Shown here piece by piece: positions 45,717 to 56,261 of a DNA stretch of 64,000 bases. The translations under genes and the position numbers were made by a program. The DNA lies in contig JAKLMB010000003.1 in NCBI GenBank assembly GCA_022813625.1, positions 868,001 through 932,000 of the forward strand. Direction: 5' to 3'. Position 1 is the stretch's first letter. Every line of letters starts with the position of its first letter. This DNA is from Aaosphaeria pasadenensis. Its lineage: Eukaryota; Ascomycota; Dothideomycetes; Pleosporales. The notes under the pieces were generated by a model. That model was given only the letters and a program-made list of their open reading frames with translations, ran no database searches and was not told the DNA's origin.

Positions 45717-45745
45717 TCTCTCTCTTTCTCTCTCTCTTTTCCTCC
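45717..45745. repeat. CT-rich microsatellite tract
   Basis: Mainly CT dinucleotides with a few T interruptions, about 310 bp upstream of the ethanolamine kinase start. Pyrimidine tracts of this type often precede transcription starts in filamentous fungi. Confidence 0.8.
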
Positions 45746-46055
45746 CCACTCACTCATACTACATACACACACCTACACGGCTGCAACTTTCGACTTTACA
45801 ATCCTATACTCACGGAATCTTGCGCTATCATACCATTGTGGTCCCTTTCTAGAGCAGTTCACACTATAAATTGGTAAGGAAAATCTTCCCCACAATTATC
45901 TTACTACCCCCAAGGGTCTTCTTCACATGCGATCAAAAAGATTGCTGCCTCTACACCCACCTACGCTCCCCGATACTACTATAATTCCATAAGCAGCCTT
46001 TCATCCTTTCTAACTGAACTCTCTACAGGAAGAGAAATCCACATTGTCAACAACA

Positions 46056-47453
46056 ATGGGGTCCTACCAAGATTCCCATGACGCCGACTCCATCAAGCAC
46101 ATTCCCTTATCATACGACTATGCCGATTCTCACAACACCGCTTTGAACCTCATACTCACGATACGACCCGAATGGCGAGAGTCAAAGGACACAATTGAAT
46201 TCGTGCGGTTCACTGACGGCATTACAAACACGGTGTGTATTCTTACCACAAAGGGTTTCTGTGGATTTTCGCTAATTTGGCGGTGAACAGCTCCTCAAAG
46301 CGATCAACAAACTGCCTGGGTTGAAGGACACGGACATAGACAGGGAGTCGATTCTTTTACGGGCATATGGGAAGGGAACAGACGTGCTGATAGATCGTGA
46401 GAGTAAGGCTGCCACCTGCGTGTCCCCTGACAACGAGTCAAACTCTAATATCATACACAATCAGGAGAGTCACAGTCGCATTCTCTTTGCGCACGACACG
46501 GTTTAGCACCACCACTGCTCGCGAGGTTCGAGAATGGTCTGCTATACAAGTTTATCCAGGGTGATGTGTGTTCACCAGAAGACCTGCGCAGGCCGGAGGT
46601 ATGGCGCGGAGTAGCACAGCGGCTAGGTGAATGGCATGCAACACTACCTATATCGAGTATCAGCACCACATGTCCTACACCCACACAAATAACTCCTCAA
46701 AATAAACGTGCATCTGTGGAGGCTATGGCGGCATTGACGCCAGGCAAGCCTATCCCCAATTTGTGGACAGTCATGCAGAAATGGATACTTGCTCTGCCAA
46801 CTCGCAACGCAGCGGAGTGCAGCCGCCGCGAACAATTACAGTCTGAGCTACAGTGGCTTACCAAGTTGCTCGCCGAAACCCCCGGGGTTGGCGGTACCAG
46901 CCCCTTCGTCTTCGCCCATTGCGACCTCCTCTCCGGCAATGTCATCATCGAGCCTACGCTCTCGTCAGCTGCCCATTCGCGCCGCTCGAGTGCCTCCGGT
47001 GGATCTGAGGAGACCGAGTCTCCCGCCACCGTCTCCTTCATTGACTACGAATATGCAACCCCTGCCCCAGCCTCCTTCGACCTTGCAAACCATTTCGCCG
47101 AGTGGGGAGGCTTTGACTGCGACTTCACTGTCCTCCCCACCCGCTCAGTCCGTCGCGCCTTCCTGAGCGAATACCTCCACAGCTTCAACCTGCACCTTCA
47201 CCGTTCCTACAAGGAGTCCGACCTGAACGAGCTCTTCGACCAGGTCGACGCCTTCCGCGGCGTCCCCGGCTTCTACTGGGGAATCTGGGCATTGATCCAG
47301 GCACAGATCTCCCTCATTGACTTTGACTATGCAAACTATGCCGAAGTGAGGCTGGGCGAGTACTTTGCGTGGAAGAGGGAGCGCAGCGGCGAGAGGCTGA
47401 AGGCAGGCGAGCAGATGCCCATCAGGGAGCAGAGGTGGGCTCAACAAGAGTAA
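46056..47453 (+). CDS. EKI1: Ethanolamine kinase (choline/ethanolamine kinase family)
   Basis: Cytosolic kinase that phosphorylates ethanolamine (possibly also choline) with ATP, the first step of the CDP-ethanolamine (Kennedy) route to phosphatidylethanolamine. Exons: 46056-46232, 46291-46402, 46465-47453; 425 aa. N-terminal lobe: FVRFTDGITNTLLKAI (nucleotide-binding GxxN region, across the first splice) and LLRAYGKGTDVLIDRE. The second splice gives GLAPPLLARFENGLLYKFIQG, the standard continuation. Brenner-type catalytic motif FAHCDLLSGNVI (H248, D250, N255) and the metal-binding FIDYEYATPAPASFDLANHFAEW are intact. A Ser-rich insertion (SAAHSRRSSASGGSEETES) between them is not found in animal enzymes. 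Ends WAQQE. Start ATG at 46056 is the first in frame. Confidence 0.93.
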
Positions 47454-49462
47454 TAGACGAGCCGAGCCGATAGAAAAGTTCAACACCCACCATCTGCTGT
47501 CTACTTAATCCCGACAAAGCATATCCCCCTCCCCCGTTCACTTCTTGTCTGGTCTGCATTCCCCTGCAGGCATATAATGTCATACCATACTACATCGTTT
47601 ATCACCTCCCCGCAATACTTGCTTTTACGACACATACATTGTAATAGGCTTCGTGCCTCCTCTTCTTCTTCTACAGTTCCTCCCTCTTAGCGTAGATGAT
47701 CTGATTTTATGTATCTGCCCCTCAACCGCAGAATAAACAAGCAAGCAAGCAATTCTTCTATTCAACCATAGAAATGATAATCTCTTCCATAAACTTTTAC
47801 CTTCATCTGCGTTCTTCTTTGCTGCACGCCAATCTGCTGAGTGCTAAGATTCGTAAACTGAGCGCTCCCCACCTTGCCTTTAATCGGAGAAGAGATAATG
47901 AGCATTCATACGACAAACAAATATAAGCGGAGGATATGACAGCCCGGGAGTTTCGTTTTGCAAGGCATGCATGTACGTGACGAATAGATACAACGAGGCC
48001 GAGAGCGGAAGCATTGGGTGGTCGTCACTGTGGGTTGTGGATGTGTTTGCTGTTTGTTTGTTCAATCGTGCAGTTAGAAATGGAAGTAACTCTCTCTGCA
48101 TTTCTTCCGTGAAAGACAGTGACCGGTTCAGTGTATCTATTCGAGCGTATGACTCCGGCTCGCATTAGAGGTTTTCCGTGTCAGTCAGAGCTAACTTCAG
48201 TGCTTGCGTAAGCGGGTAAGGGGCCGTCGGGAGTTCGTCATGGTATTGGAAAGTGTGATGGTAGTCTGAGAAAACGTGGGCATGTCTGAGGGAAGGTTGG
48301 GTTATTCGAATACGAGAAGACTTCTGTGAATCATTGTGCAGTTTGTAGGAGGGGTTTAGATGATTGGGGTTACTGAATTGATACGAGGGCGGTGGCCTGG
48401 GAAGGAAATTATGTACACATGTACCTACTAGGCGACGTGGAGGGAATGAGATTTGAGATCGTTTTCATTGATGGCTAGTTAATTGGTTCCGTGATAATCT
48501 AGGGTTTGTAAAAGAGAATCCTATGGATGTCCCAGTATGAAGGAACGCTGCCCTGGCGATCAGTTTCCGGGGTATGTTGGATCGGGTAGAGGAGTGCAGT
48601 TAGTGGTCTCGTAATCTGATGCTGAGATGTGACACTGTCCTTGCACGCTTGAGTGCATGTTGTGAAACCACCTTTGCTAACATGATAGTATTTGTATATC
48701 ACTGATCGAACAGAGTTGGGTGTACTAATATTTCACATTCTGTCTGTGGGCAAGTTATATGCCTTCATGGGTCTGAGGCTCGTAGAGGTTGAGTTGGAAT
48801 CCAGAGTATGGTTTAATCCAGGAATATATCAAGTAGTCAAGTACGGCAAACGATGATAAACAGGTTAAAAACCTCTCAGACTCTAGTACCAGGCATCGAT
48901 GTAGTGATCTGAGAACTCGAATGCAGCATCACACCCTTGGGTTCCTGGCTTGGTATGCGTGATTCGCTGGGATGTTGCACCATGTAACTGCAATCTCGGC
49001 TTGACGGAAACATCTTGCTGAGATTTGAGGCAGGTGGCAAGTGTGATCAGTCACCGGTGAATACTTCATGTGGGTTGTCGTTCCATCACCGTGCTTGAAG
49101 AGGTAAATTCTAATGTCCCTGGTCTGCTGTGCCGCAGCCACAATGTTGGTTGAACACCTAAAGCGCAACCGGTATCATTGGCACAACAGGGGCCATGCAT
49201 TCTGGTTTGCTCGTTCGAGCTGGATATGGAACATACCCTGGTTTGATGTTTGTTGATGGTCCTTCATCGTGCATGTGGGGGCCATTTGCAATTACATTTG
49301 CTTCTATTCCACTCCCAGCCACCTCCTTTCTTCTCATTAATACTACGGAGTATGTACTTGCAGTATACACATTCCGTTACTTGTGTTATATCGTGGTCAG
49401 TTTATCATCTTTACCTACTCGAGGACACGCATTTGTTGAGAACGAGCAAGCAGTATTCAGAA
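47454..49462. other. Intergenic region ethanolamine kinase / T5orf172 gene
   Basis: 2009 bases. A TACGGAGTA element lies at 49344-49352. The T5orf172 frame is open upstream to 49250 but without an ATG. No other gene, RNA or mobile element recognised. Confidence 0.4.
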
Positions 49463-52051
49463 ATGGGCAAGCAGTCTCAGGCATATGACCTATCGAACAA
49501 CGAGCGCATTGGCGACTTGAAGAAGTTCCAAGAGCTCCTCAGCAATAAGAAAGGATGGATATCTTTCCATTGTCCGTTTTACTATATCAATTCATCCGGA
49601 CATTGTGAGGCAAAGTTCCAGCATTACATTTCCGAGCGTACAGGTCTCTATAGATGCGCTCGAATCCTGCTTTTTGAAGGTGGCCGGCTCCTCACTTCCG
49701 AGGACTTCTATGAATTAATCAGAATTCTCTTTTGCAAAGCCCACGACCCCAAAGACCACAAGGCATACAAGGTCCATTTCATTAAGCTTTGGAACGATGC
49801 CTCTAGCGAGGCGAAGACGAACTTATTGCATGCCTTGCGTGAGGGCATCCTACACATACAATCTCTCACGACGCCACAACGCCCCAGTCTCTTCAGAGAC
49901 ACCCAGTCCGAGCCTACAAGGCCACCTCAATTCCATCCAGAGGGAGACAAGCCATCAAATTCGTCGCCTTCACCAACTTCACCATCGGCATTAAAAGATC
50001 CAGTCAGTCCGATTCGTCCCCATACCACCCAGCAGCCACAGAGGACGAACCAGATAGATACTTCGACTAGAAAATCAAGACCCCCCTCGCCACCTAGCCC
50101 TTCGCCTGATCCTCGCCAGAAGGACCCCGGAAAGCGGGATACTGTTGTCGCCGACGAACCTCCTTCGCAGGATAAGCACAAGACTTCGTTCCTGTTCGGA
50201 TCCAGCCAGCAGCGTCTGCCAGTTGGTAGCCCCGAAAATCCCTTCAAGTTTCGCGACGTAAATCCCTTCAAGTATGGAGACGAAAGTCCCTTCAAGTTTA
50301 GAGACGAAAATCCTTTCAAGCTTGGAGACGAAAGTCCCTTCAAGCTTAGAGACGAAAGTCCCTTCAAGCTTAGAGACGAAAGTCCCTTCAAGCTTAGAGA
50401 CGAAAATCCTTTCAAGCTTGGAGACAAAAGTCCCTTCAAGTTTAGAGACGAAAATCCTTTCAAGCTTGGAGACGAAAGTCCCTTCAAGTTTAGAGACGAA
50501 AATCCCTTCAAGCTTAGAGACGAAAATCCCTTCATGTTTAGAGACGAAAATCCCTTCAAGCTTGGAGACGAAAGTCCCTTCAAGCTTGGAGACGAAAATC
50601 CCTTCAAGTTTGGAGACGAAAATCCCTTCAAGTTTGGAGACGAAAATCCCTTCAAGTTTGGAGACGAAAATCCTAGTGTGAATTGTATAAACCGTCATGG
50701 AGTATTTCATCGCAAAAATGGTGCCGACAGACTATACGCTCCCAACAACAGTCACAAAGAGGGAACTCCAGAAAAGCAGGCCGGTGCTTCAGAAAAGCTG
50801 GATGAAAAGCAGAATGGGTTCGTTCCAGGTTTCGCAAATGACTACGTTAGTGCATTCAGTTCCCTAGATACTCGCCATACCATTTTCAATCGCGTGAGGG
50901 GTGATACTGCAGATGCTCCAAGGAAGAATGACGCGGAAAAGAATACGGTTGGGTCACCGTCGCCTGCGGTAACTTGGCAAGGCAACGAGCACAATGAACA
51001 AGCGAGTGCTCAGGCTTCTACAGAGAGCTCAACTCCGTTAATGCATGCCCCTGATCCGGCGGTGACGAAAGAAGATATGGCACAGCACCATCGAGTTGAG
51101 GACGTTCCAACTCCGGCTAGCATTGGCAGGGCAGAGGAAAAGGAAGACGCAGAACATCGGCTTCTGGAGAAGAGTATGAGCAATTTGCATATACAGGAGA
51201 ACGCAACAGGCACAGATACAGAGAAACGAGACGAACCTATCGCCACACTGGCAAGACGAGATGGTGAGCCTCAGGTCTCTCTATCCCCCACACCCGTCGG
51301 CAATGATCGCACTTGCGAAGACGAGCGCGACCCGAAAATCATGGCTAAACCAGGGGATATGCGCGATCCAGAAGTCGATTCCAGTCCGCAAAACCACAAT
51401 GAATCTCATGAGCATATATATGATATCGAATCTCCCAGGCACATCAGCAACAAAATTTACGCTCTTCTCAAGAAGCCCCTTCCGACAACGGGCATATACA
51501 TCATGTCCGCGAGGGAGTTCTTTCAGAACTATAAAGCCGCTAGCAACGACAAGGAACCCTGGGTAAAGATAGGAATAAGCGTAAACGCCGATGAGCGTAA
51601 GAAACAGTTGCAGAAGCATTGCGGGATCAATGGACTCACTGTTGAACATTACTTTGAGGGGAGACGGGGATTCGACGAAGTTCGCATGAGAAGAATTGAG
51701 GCGATATGCCACTTGGAGCTGCACAATTTTAGGAGGAAGTTAAATTGCGAGGTTAGGGACGTAAAATGCACATCGATCCATGGCGAGTGGTTTGCTGTGA
51801 GTAAGGCAGTTGCGTTGAGAACGGTTATGAGATGGATGAAGATTTTGGAGTATGACCCTTATAATCTTCAAAGTGATCTTGTTCCATTTTGGAAAGACCG
51901 GATAGAAGAAGATAGATTAGCACAAGAGAAGCGTTGGGTTGCTGACGACAGTGAGGACGAACTGGACACTGATGCACCGGATAGAAGGTTCGCAAAATTG
52001 TTGGACGATGGCTATGCTAAGTGGGAGAAAATGAAGCCAACATCTAGCTAA
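49463..52051 (+). CDS. T5orf172-domain (GIY-YIG-like) protein with 18 tandem NPF/SPF octapeptides
   Basis: Intronless gene, 862 aa, starting at the first ATG in frame (MGKQSQAYDL). Three parts are visible. Residues 1-140: a globular-looking region (GWISFHCPFYYINSSGHCEAKFQHYI) that I do not recognise. Residues 258-401: eighteen contiguous eight-residue units of the type ENPFK(L/F)(G/R)D, encoded by a 24-bp array; eleven contain NPF and seven SPF. Residues about 660-800: a T5orf172/DUF1766 domain, a GIY-YIG-related fold, with GIYIMSAREF, EPWVKIGISVNADERKKQLQKHCG, RRIEAICHLELHNFRRKL and HGEWFAVSKAVALRTV. The family is DNA-binding or nuclease-like by homology; fungal members are uncharacterised. 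NPF is the ligand of EH domains in endocytic adaptors, so a membrane-trafficking link is possible but speculative. The rest is low-complexity and charged. Confidence 0.82.
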   Translation: MGKQSQAYDLSNNERIGDLKKFQELLSNKKGWISFHCPFYYINSSGHCEAKFQHYISERTGLYRCARILLFEGGRLLTSEDFYELIRILFCKAHDPKDHKAYKVHFIKLWNDASSEAKTNLLHALREGILHIQSLTTPQRPSLFRDTQSEPTRPPQFHPEGDKPSNSSPSPTSPSALKDPVSPIRPHTTQQPQRTNQIDTSTRKSRPPSPPSPSPDPRQKDPGKRDTVVADEPPSQDKHKTSFLFGSSQQRLPVGSPENPFKFRDVNPFKYGDESPFKFRDENPFKLGDESPFKLRDESPFKLRDESPFKLRDENPFKLGDKSPFKFRDENPFKLGDESPFKFRDENPFKLRDENPFMFRDENPFKLGDESPFKLGDENPFKFGDENPFKFGDENPFKFGDENPSVNCINRHGVFHRKNGADRLYAPNNSHKEGTPEKQAGASEKLDEKQNGFVPGFANDYVSAFSSLDTRHTIFNRVRGDTADAPRKNDAEKNTVGSPSPAVTWQGNEHNEQASAQASTESSTPLMHAPDPAVTKEDMAQHHRVEDVPTPASIGRAEEKEDAEHRLLEKSMSNLHIQENATGTDTEKRDEPIATLARRDGEPQVSLSPTPVGNDRTCEDERDPKIMAKPGDMRDPEVDSSPQNHNESHEHIYDIESPRHISNKIYALLKKPLPTTGIYIMSAREFFQNYKAASNDKEPWVKIGISVNADERKKQLQKHCGINGLTVEHYFEGRRGFDEVRMRRIEAICHLELHNFRRKLNCEVRDVKCTSIHGEWFAVSKAVALRTVMRWMKILEYDPYNLQSDLVPFWKDRIEEDRLAQEKRWVADDSEDELDTDAPDRRFAKLLDDGYAKWEKMKPTSS
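50234..50665 (+). repeat. 24-bp coding minisatellite, 18 units
   Basis: Eighteen head-to-tail 24-bp units, differing at few positions (G/A in the Asn/Ser codon, CTT/TTT or TAT, AGA/GGA). Unit length is a multiple of three, so gain or loss of a unit leaves the frame intact. No spacers separate the units. Confidence 0.97.
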
Positions 52052-52323
52052 TTCGATTACAAATCTGTTGAGAGGGTCGATCTTTAGAAGCTTTAATGAA
52101 GAAATGCGTTTACATTTGAAAAGGTAATCATGCGCCCAGGCAATACGCTCTTACCATCACAATCTAAGCGCCATATAAATCACCAATGATAGTCAGGTTT
52201 CGTTACATTTATAGAAAATTATTGTTTACAGTCTTTAGGCTTGCTTTCTAAGTTTCATAGCTTTTCTTTCGCTTCGATGTTGTCTCCTTGAGAACACGCA
52301 TAAGACATTAGGACGAAAGCTTC

Positions 52324-53483
52324 TCACTTCTTCGTTGAAGGCTTGAGCTCGGGCATGCCCTCCTTCTTCCCCCAGTTCCATACCTTGCCGTCCAGATCCG
52401 GGCCCATGAAGAGCCAGACAATGCTCGTTATCCACGAACCGATGGTGTCCTTGATTATGTTATCTCTGGGCTGACCACCCAGCGTACTCATCCTGATGAC
52501 ATCTGCCAACAGACTAGTAGGCGTCATATAGTTACCAGCCTCCAGTCCTCGGATTGCGCCCTGTGCTGCCTGAATCTCTGTTTGGACAGGGTCGGTTTCC
52601 TCGATAGCCAGGGTAGCGGGGTGCTTGGTTTCGTTCTCTACGGCAAAACCGGGCGAGTTGATGGTCGCGGGGTAAACAGTCTTGATGTGCACATCGAAAG
52701 GAGCAGGGACCTGCTTCGTCTGAGCATTCGAGCGTCGTGCTCCGTTGTACAAGAGAACTTCCTGGCGTAACATATCGGCCGTCGCGCGCAGGGCCGACTT
52801 TGCGGCAGCGTATTGACCATATCCAGCTACCTGATAGAAAGCAATCACAGATAGACTGAAAATAAAGTGACGAGGCGGCTCGGGCTTTGCACCTTTCTCT
52901 TTCGGTTGGTATGGAGTGTCCGGGTAGAGCCATGCCTTGAGTGTCCTGCGAGCAAGGTACACATGCGCCCAGTAATTTAGATCCATTTGTTTCTGCATGG
53001 TCTCGGGGCTCTGCTCGAGAAACAGCTCTGGGACGGATGCGCCGGCGTTTGTCCAGACGACCTCAGGAACCCGTCCATTGTTCCAGGCTGTAGCTTCTTC
53101 GAGGATGCGTCCGTTCTCTGCGTCCGAGGTGACGTCGGCGGAGATATAGTGGAATCTTTGGGTCGAAGGGTTCTTTGCGTGCGATTTGGCATATTCGAGT
53201 GCGCTTTCGAGCTTCTTGGGGTCTCGGGCGACGAGGATGAGGTTTGCGCCGCGTTCCGAGATCAGTCTTGCAACCTCGCGGCCCATGCCATAAGACCCGC
53301 CAGTCAGAATGACAGTCTATGACCCAGGGATATCAGCAATGCTATCGTAAAGCTGAAGAACCTATTACTTACCTGTCCCTCGATCTGGAACTTGTTCCTT
53401 TTTGGGAGAAAACCCATGACGTCCAAACTGATATATGCCACAAGAAGTAGAAGGGCGATTGTTCCCCAGAGTATAAAGGCCAT
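52324..53483 (-). CDS. TSC10: 3-ketodihydrosphingosine reductase (KDSR/Tsc10)
   Basis: Short-chain dehydrogenase of the ER that reduces 3-ketosphinganine to dihydrosphingosine with NADPH, the second step of sphingolipid synthesis. Exons on the minus strand: 53373-53483 and 52324-53316, intron 53317-53372; 367 aa. N-terminal membrane helix at about 3-22 (FILWGTIALLLLVAYISL). The cofactor motif TGGSYGMG (42-49) is formed right after the splice. NAG in WTNAGAS, catalytic Tyr206 and Lys210 in YGQYAAAKSAL with Ser in the preceding FSLSV segment. A C-terminal hydrophobic stretch (ITSIVWLFMGPDLDGK) matches fungal Tsc10. Divergent from SAS10 with a 354-bp shared promoter. Confidence 0.94.
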
Positions 53484-53837
53484 GAGTAGAAAGGAATGTG
53501 TCCCCCAGGAGGAGGAAGAACAAGAAGAGGAGAAACGAGAGAAAGGGGTCTGATATACCAGTAAGATTATGGGGCGTCGAATTGAGAGACCCTGACAACC
53601 AACAATCGTGCAAGGCACCTATTCGTAGAGCTCCGAACAACTACCAATTCTAAGACGATGTTATTTGGGGGCAGAGAGGGTCCACAAAATCAGCGCTAAT
53701 GTCCAAATATGGGTTAGCCTGGATAAGCTTAATCGCGGTGCATCTTCCGCGCGACGCCAAGATTTCGACCAAAATTTTGGACGGACAGGGCTTGTCTCGA
53801 CGACACTAAACCTCACATTCGCAACTCTACAGATAAC
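53484..53837. promoter_or_regulatory. Divergent promoter region, TSC10 / SAS10
   Basis: 354 bases between diverging starts of two essential-type genes; no notable motif seen. Confidence 0.5.
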
Positions 53838-55899
53838 ATGGGAAAGAAAAGAAAAGCCGGCGGTCGCCCGTTCGGCGAGTCTAAAGCAGGAAAGGAAGAT
53901 GGCAATTCAAAAATGAGAGTCACCACATTCGAGGATGTCGCAGATTCCGAGGACGAGTTCCACATCAACCGAGACAAGATCCTGTTAGAAGAGGAGCCGG
54001 CGGCGAAGAGATTGCGCAAATGGCAAGAAGAAGGTATGTTCGTCGCGATTAGTATTATTGGAAAATCCGGCTCACATCTCTGCTAGAACAATTTCTACAA
54101 CCTTCGGACGAAGAAGTGCTCGGCTACAGCAGCGGCGAAGACGAAGAAGATGAAGACATTGCAGAAGCCTCAGAGGATGAAGAAGAGGACGATTTGGAAG
54201 GCGGAAGAACAAAGGCTGCTGTTGACGAGGACGAGGATGAGGAATACGGCGGATGGGGTCCCTCGAAAAAAGACTACTACGACGCAGACGCAATCGAAAC
54301 CGAGCAAGATGCGCTCGATGAAGAGGCCGAAGCCCGTCGCCTACAGCAGAAACAGCTCGAAGCGATGACTGAGGCTGATTTCGGGTTCGACGAGGACGAG
54401 TGGATGGACAAGAAAGACGAGGCGAAGACTGCATCGGGCGATGTGGTGACTGAAGTCCTGCCGCAACTCAAGATCACGGACGACATGAGCGAGGAGGAAA
54501 GACTGAAGATTCTGAAGTCACGATACCCTGAGTTCGAGCACATTTCCAAGGAATACCTCCGACTACAACCTCTACACGACGAGCTAGCATCAGCAGCTAA
54601 TGCAGCGCAGCGCCTTGTTGAGAGCAGAGCTGCGAAGTCCGGCAAGCTTATCGGCGTTTCAACACCAATTCCAATGGCAGTCACAAAATACCGTGCATGC
54701 GCGGCATATCTTGCAGCCATGGCTCTGTACTTCACAATTCTTGGTTCAACAGCCGCAGACGATGCCGCAAATGTTGCCTTGGATCCCGCCGAGCTTCATG
54801 ATCACGCTGTGATGGAAAGCCTCCTCAAGTGCCAGACACTATGGGCAAAGGTTGAGAGTCTCCCCGTGGGCGATCCTATGGTCGATGCTTCCAATGGCGA
54901 CGAGTTGTCCGTCATCGAGGAGGCCAGCTCCGCCCCCGAAGAATCATTGACGCTAGATGCCCGCGCAAAGAAGGCGAAGAAGGACAAGAAGAGCAAGGCA
55001 CAACTTGCTGCCGAAGCCGCTCAAGCGGAAGCCCAAGCGCGCCGCGCAGAGAAGCTCCGCAAGACGGAAGAGGAGCTCGCATCGCTATCTACTTTGACCG
55101 ACAAATCTGCCCAACGCAAGGCAGCGAAGCAAAAGAAGACCCAACAGCCAATGCTCAACCTCCTCGATGCCGACGATTCCGACTTTGGCGAGGAGACGGC
55201 ACTCGATCCGTACGACCTCGCCGAGAAGGCCAGGAAGAAGAAGTCTCTACGGTTCTACACATCGCAAATCGCGCAGAAGGCCAACAAGCGCGATGCGGCT
55301 GGCAAGGACTATGGTGGTGACGCCGATGTTCCCCATCGCGAGCGCCTCAAGGACAGACAAGCCAGACTGCAGGCTCAGGCCGAGAAGAGGGGTCAAGATA
55401 CCGCGAATGCACCTGGTGTTACTCTTGGTGAAGGCGGTGAATCATCCGACGACGAGGATGCTCGAGGCGGACCTGCTTCAGGGGAGGACGAGTACTACGA
55501 CATGGTTGCTGCGCGTAGCAAGGCAAAGAAGGCTGCAAAGACCGATCTCGCTGCCGCTATGGCCGAAGCAGCCCAGGGTGGCGGCAGAGTGGTACCTGTC
55601 TCGACCATAGGAGAAGATGGCAAACGACAGATCAGCTACGAGATCCTGAAGAACAAGGGCCTGCACGCGAAGCGCAACAAGGCCGCGAGAAACCCCAGAG
55701 TGAAGAAGAAGCTGAAGTATGCCGAGAAGCAGAAGAAGTTGAAGAGTCAGAAGAGGGTGTACTCCGGAGGTGAAGGGAGAGGAGGGTACGTTTTTCTGTG
55801 TTCTCTCATGACTTATGATCAATATGCTAACGTCTTCACAGATATGGTGGTGAGCTCACGGGTATCAAGAAGGGCTTGGTCAGGAGTACCAAGTTGTAG
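53838..55899 (+). CDS. SAS10: Sas10/Utp3-family small-subunit processome protein
   Basis: Nucleolar protein of the U3 snoRNP/SSU processome required for 18S rRNA maturation; also linked to silencing in yeast. Exons: 53838-54033, 54087-55785, 55842-55899; 650 aa. The N terminus is basic (MGKKRKAGGRPFG), then a strongly acidic region (about 75-125) as in all Sas10 proteins, then the Sas10/Utp3/C1D domain (about 165-290; LKSRYPEFEHISKEYLRLQPLHDEL, ACAAYLAAMALYFTIL), a Lys/Ala-rich coiled region, and the C-terminal Sas10 box (RQISYEILKNKGLHAKRNK, RNPRVKKKLKYAEKQKKLKSQ). The last exon of 58 nt completes GGYGGELTGIKKGLVRSTKL, the conserved end of the family; without it the frame would run on into non-homologous sequence. 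Confidence 0.94.
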
Positions 55900-56261
55900 A
55901 TTCATCATTAGAAAAGAGGCGTATGGCGAACATTGCAATGTGCATCGGATCACGCTCCACATTCACATATACGCATTTTATATCATTCATTGCCCACCTA
56001 TGGTCGAGCTAATACGCTATAGATGTTCAAGCCCGAAAAGCAAAATAGAAACAAAGCCCCAATTGTTGGGTAATTCGAGCACCCTTCCCATTTTGCACAA
56101 TCTGTTTCCTGGACGGTACTACGTACCATCGTGTCTCCTCCCATGCCCGAATTTCCCATCATGCCGAAACGCCAAACTCCACGCTCAAAAAGTCGTCAAA
56201 TTGAATTCATGCCACATCTCCGTACTTCATCTCGCAACCCCCTCCCCTTCCCTCAAATCAA
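55900..56261. other. Convergent intergenic region, SAS10 / DUF5519 gene
   Basis: 362 bases between converging stops. An open frame continues from SAS10 exon 2 through here but is explained by reading through the last intron. Nothing else seen. Confidence 0.5.

Larger units (their letters stand above)
44917..46055. promoter_or_regulatory. Intergenic region upstream of ethanolamine kinase
   Basis: 1139 bases between tandem genes. Contains a short GGAA tetranucleotide run (45367-45382), a CCAAT-type box in reverse (ATTGG at about 45625) and a CT-rich tract (about 45717-45745). These are ordinary features of a fungal promoter and 5' leader. No gene seen. Confidence 0.5.

Noticed and set aside
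50234..50665. CRISPR-like array
   Set aside because: Units are contiguous, have no unique spacers and encode protein repeats in frame with a large gene in a eukaryotic genome.
49927..50710. Long opposite-strand and alternative-frame ORFs over the 24-bp array
   Set aside because: They are by-products of a stop-free 24-bp unit; the encoded peptides are simple repeats, while the plus-strand frame continues into a recognised domain.
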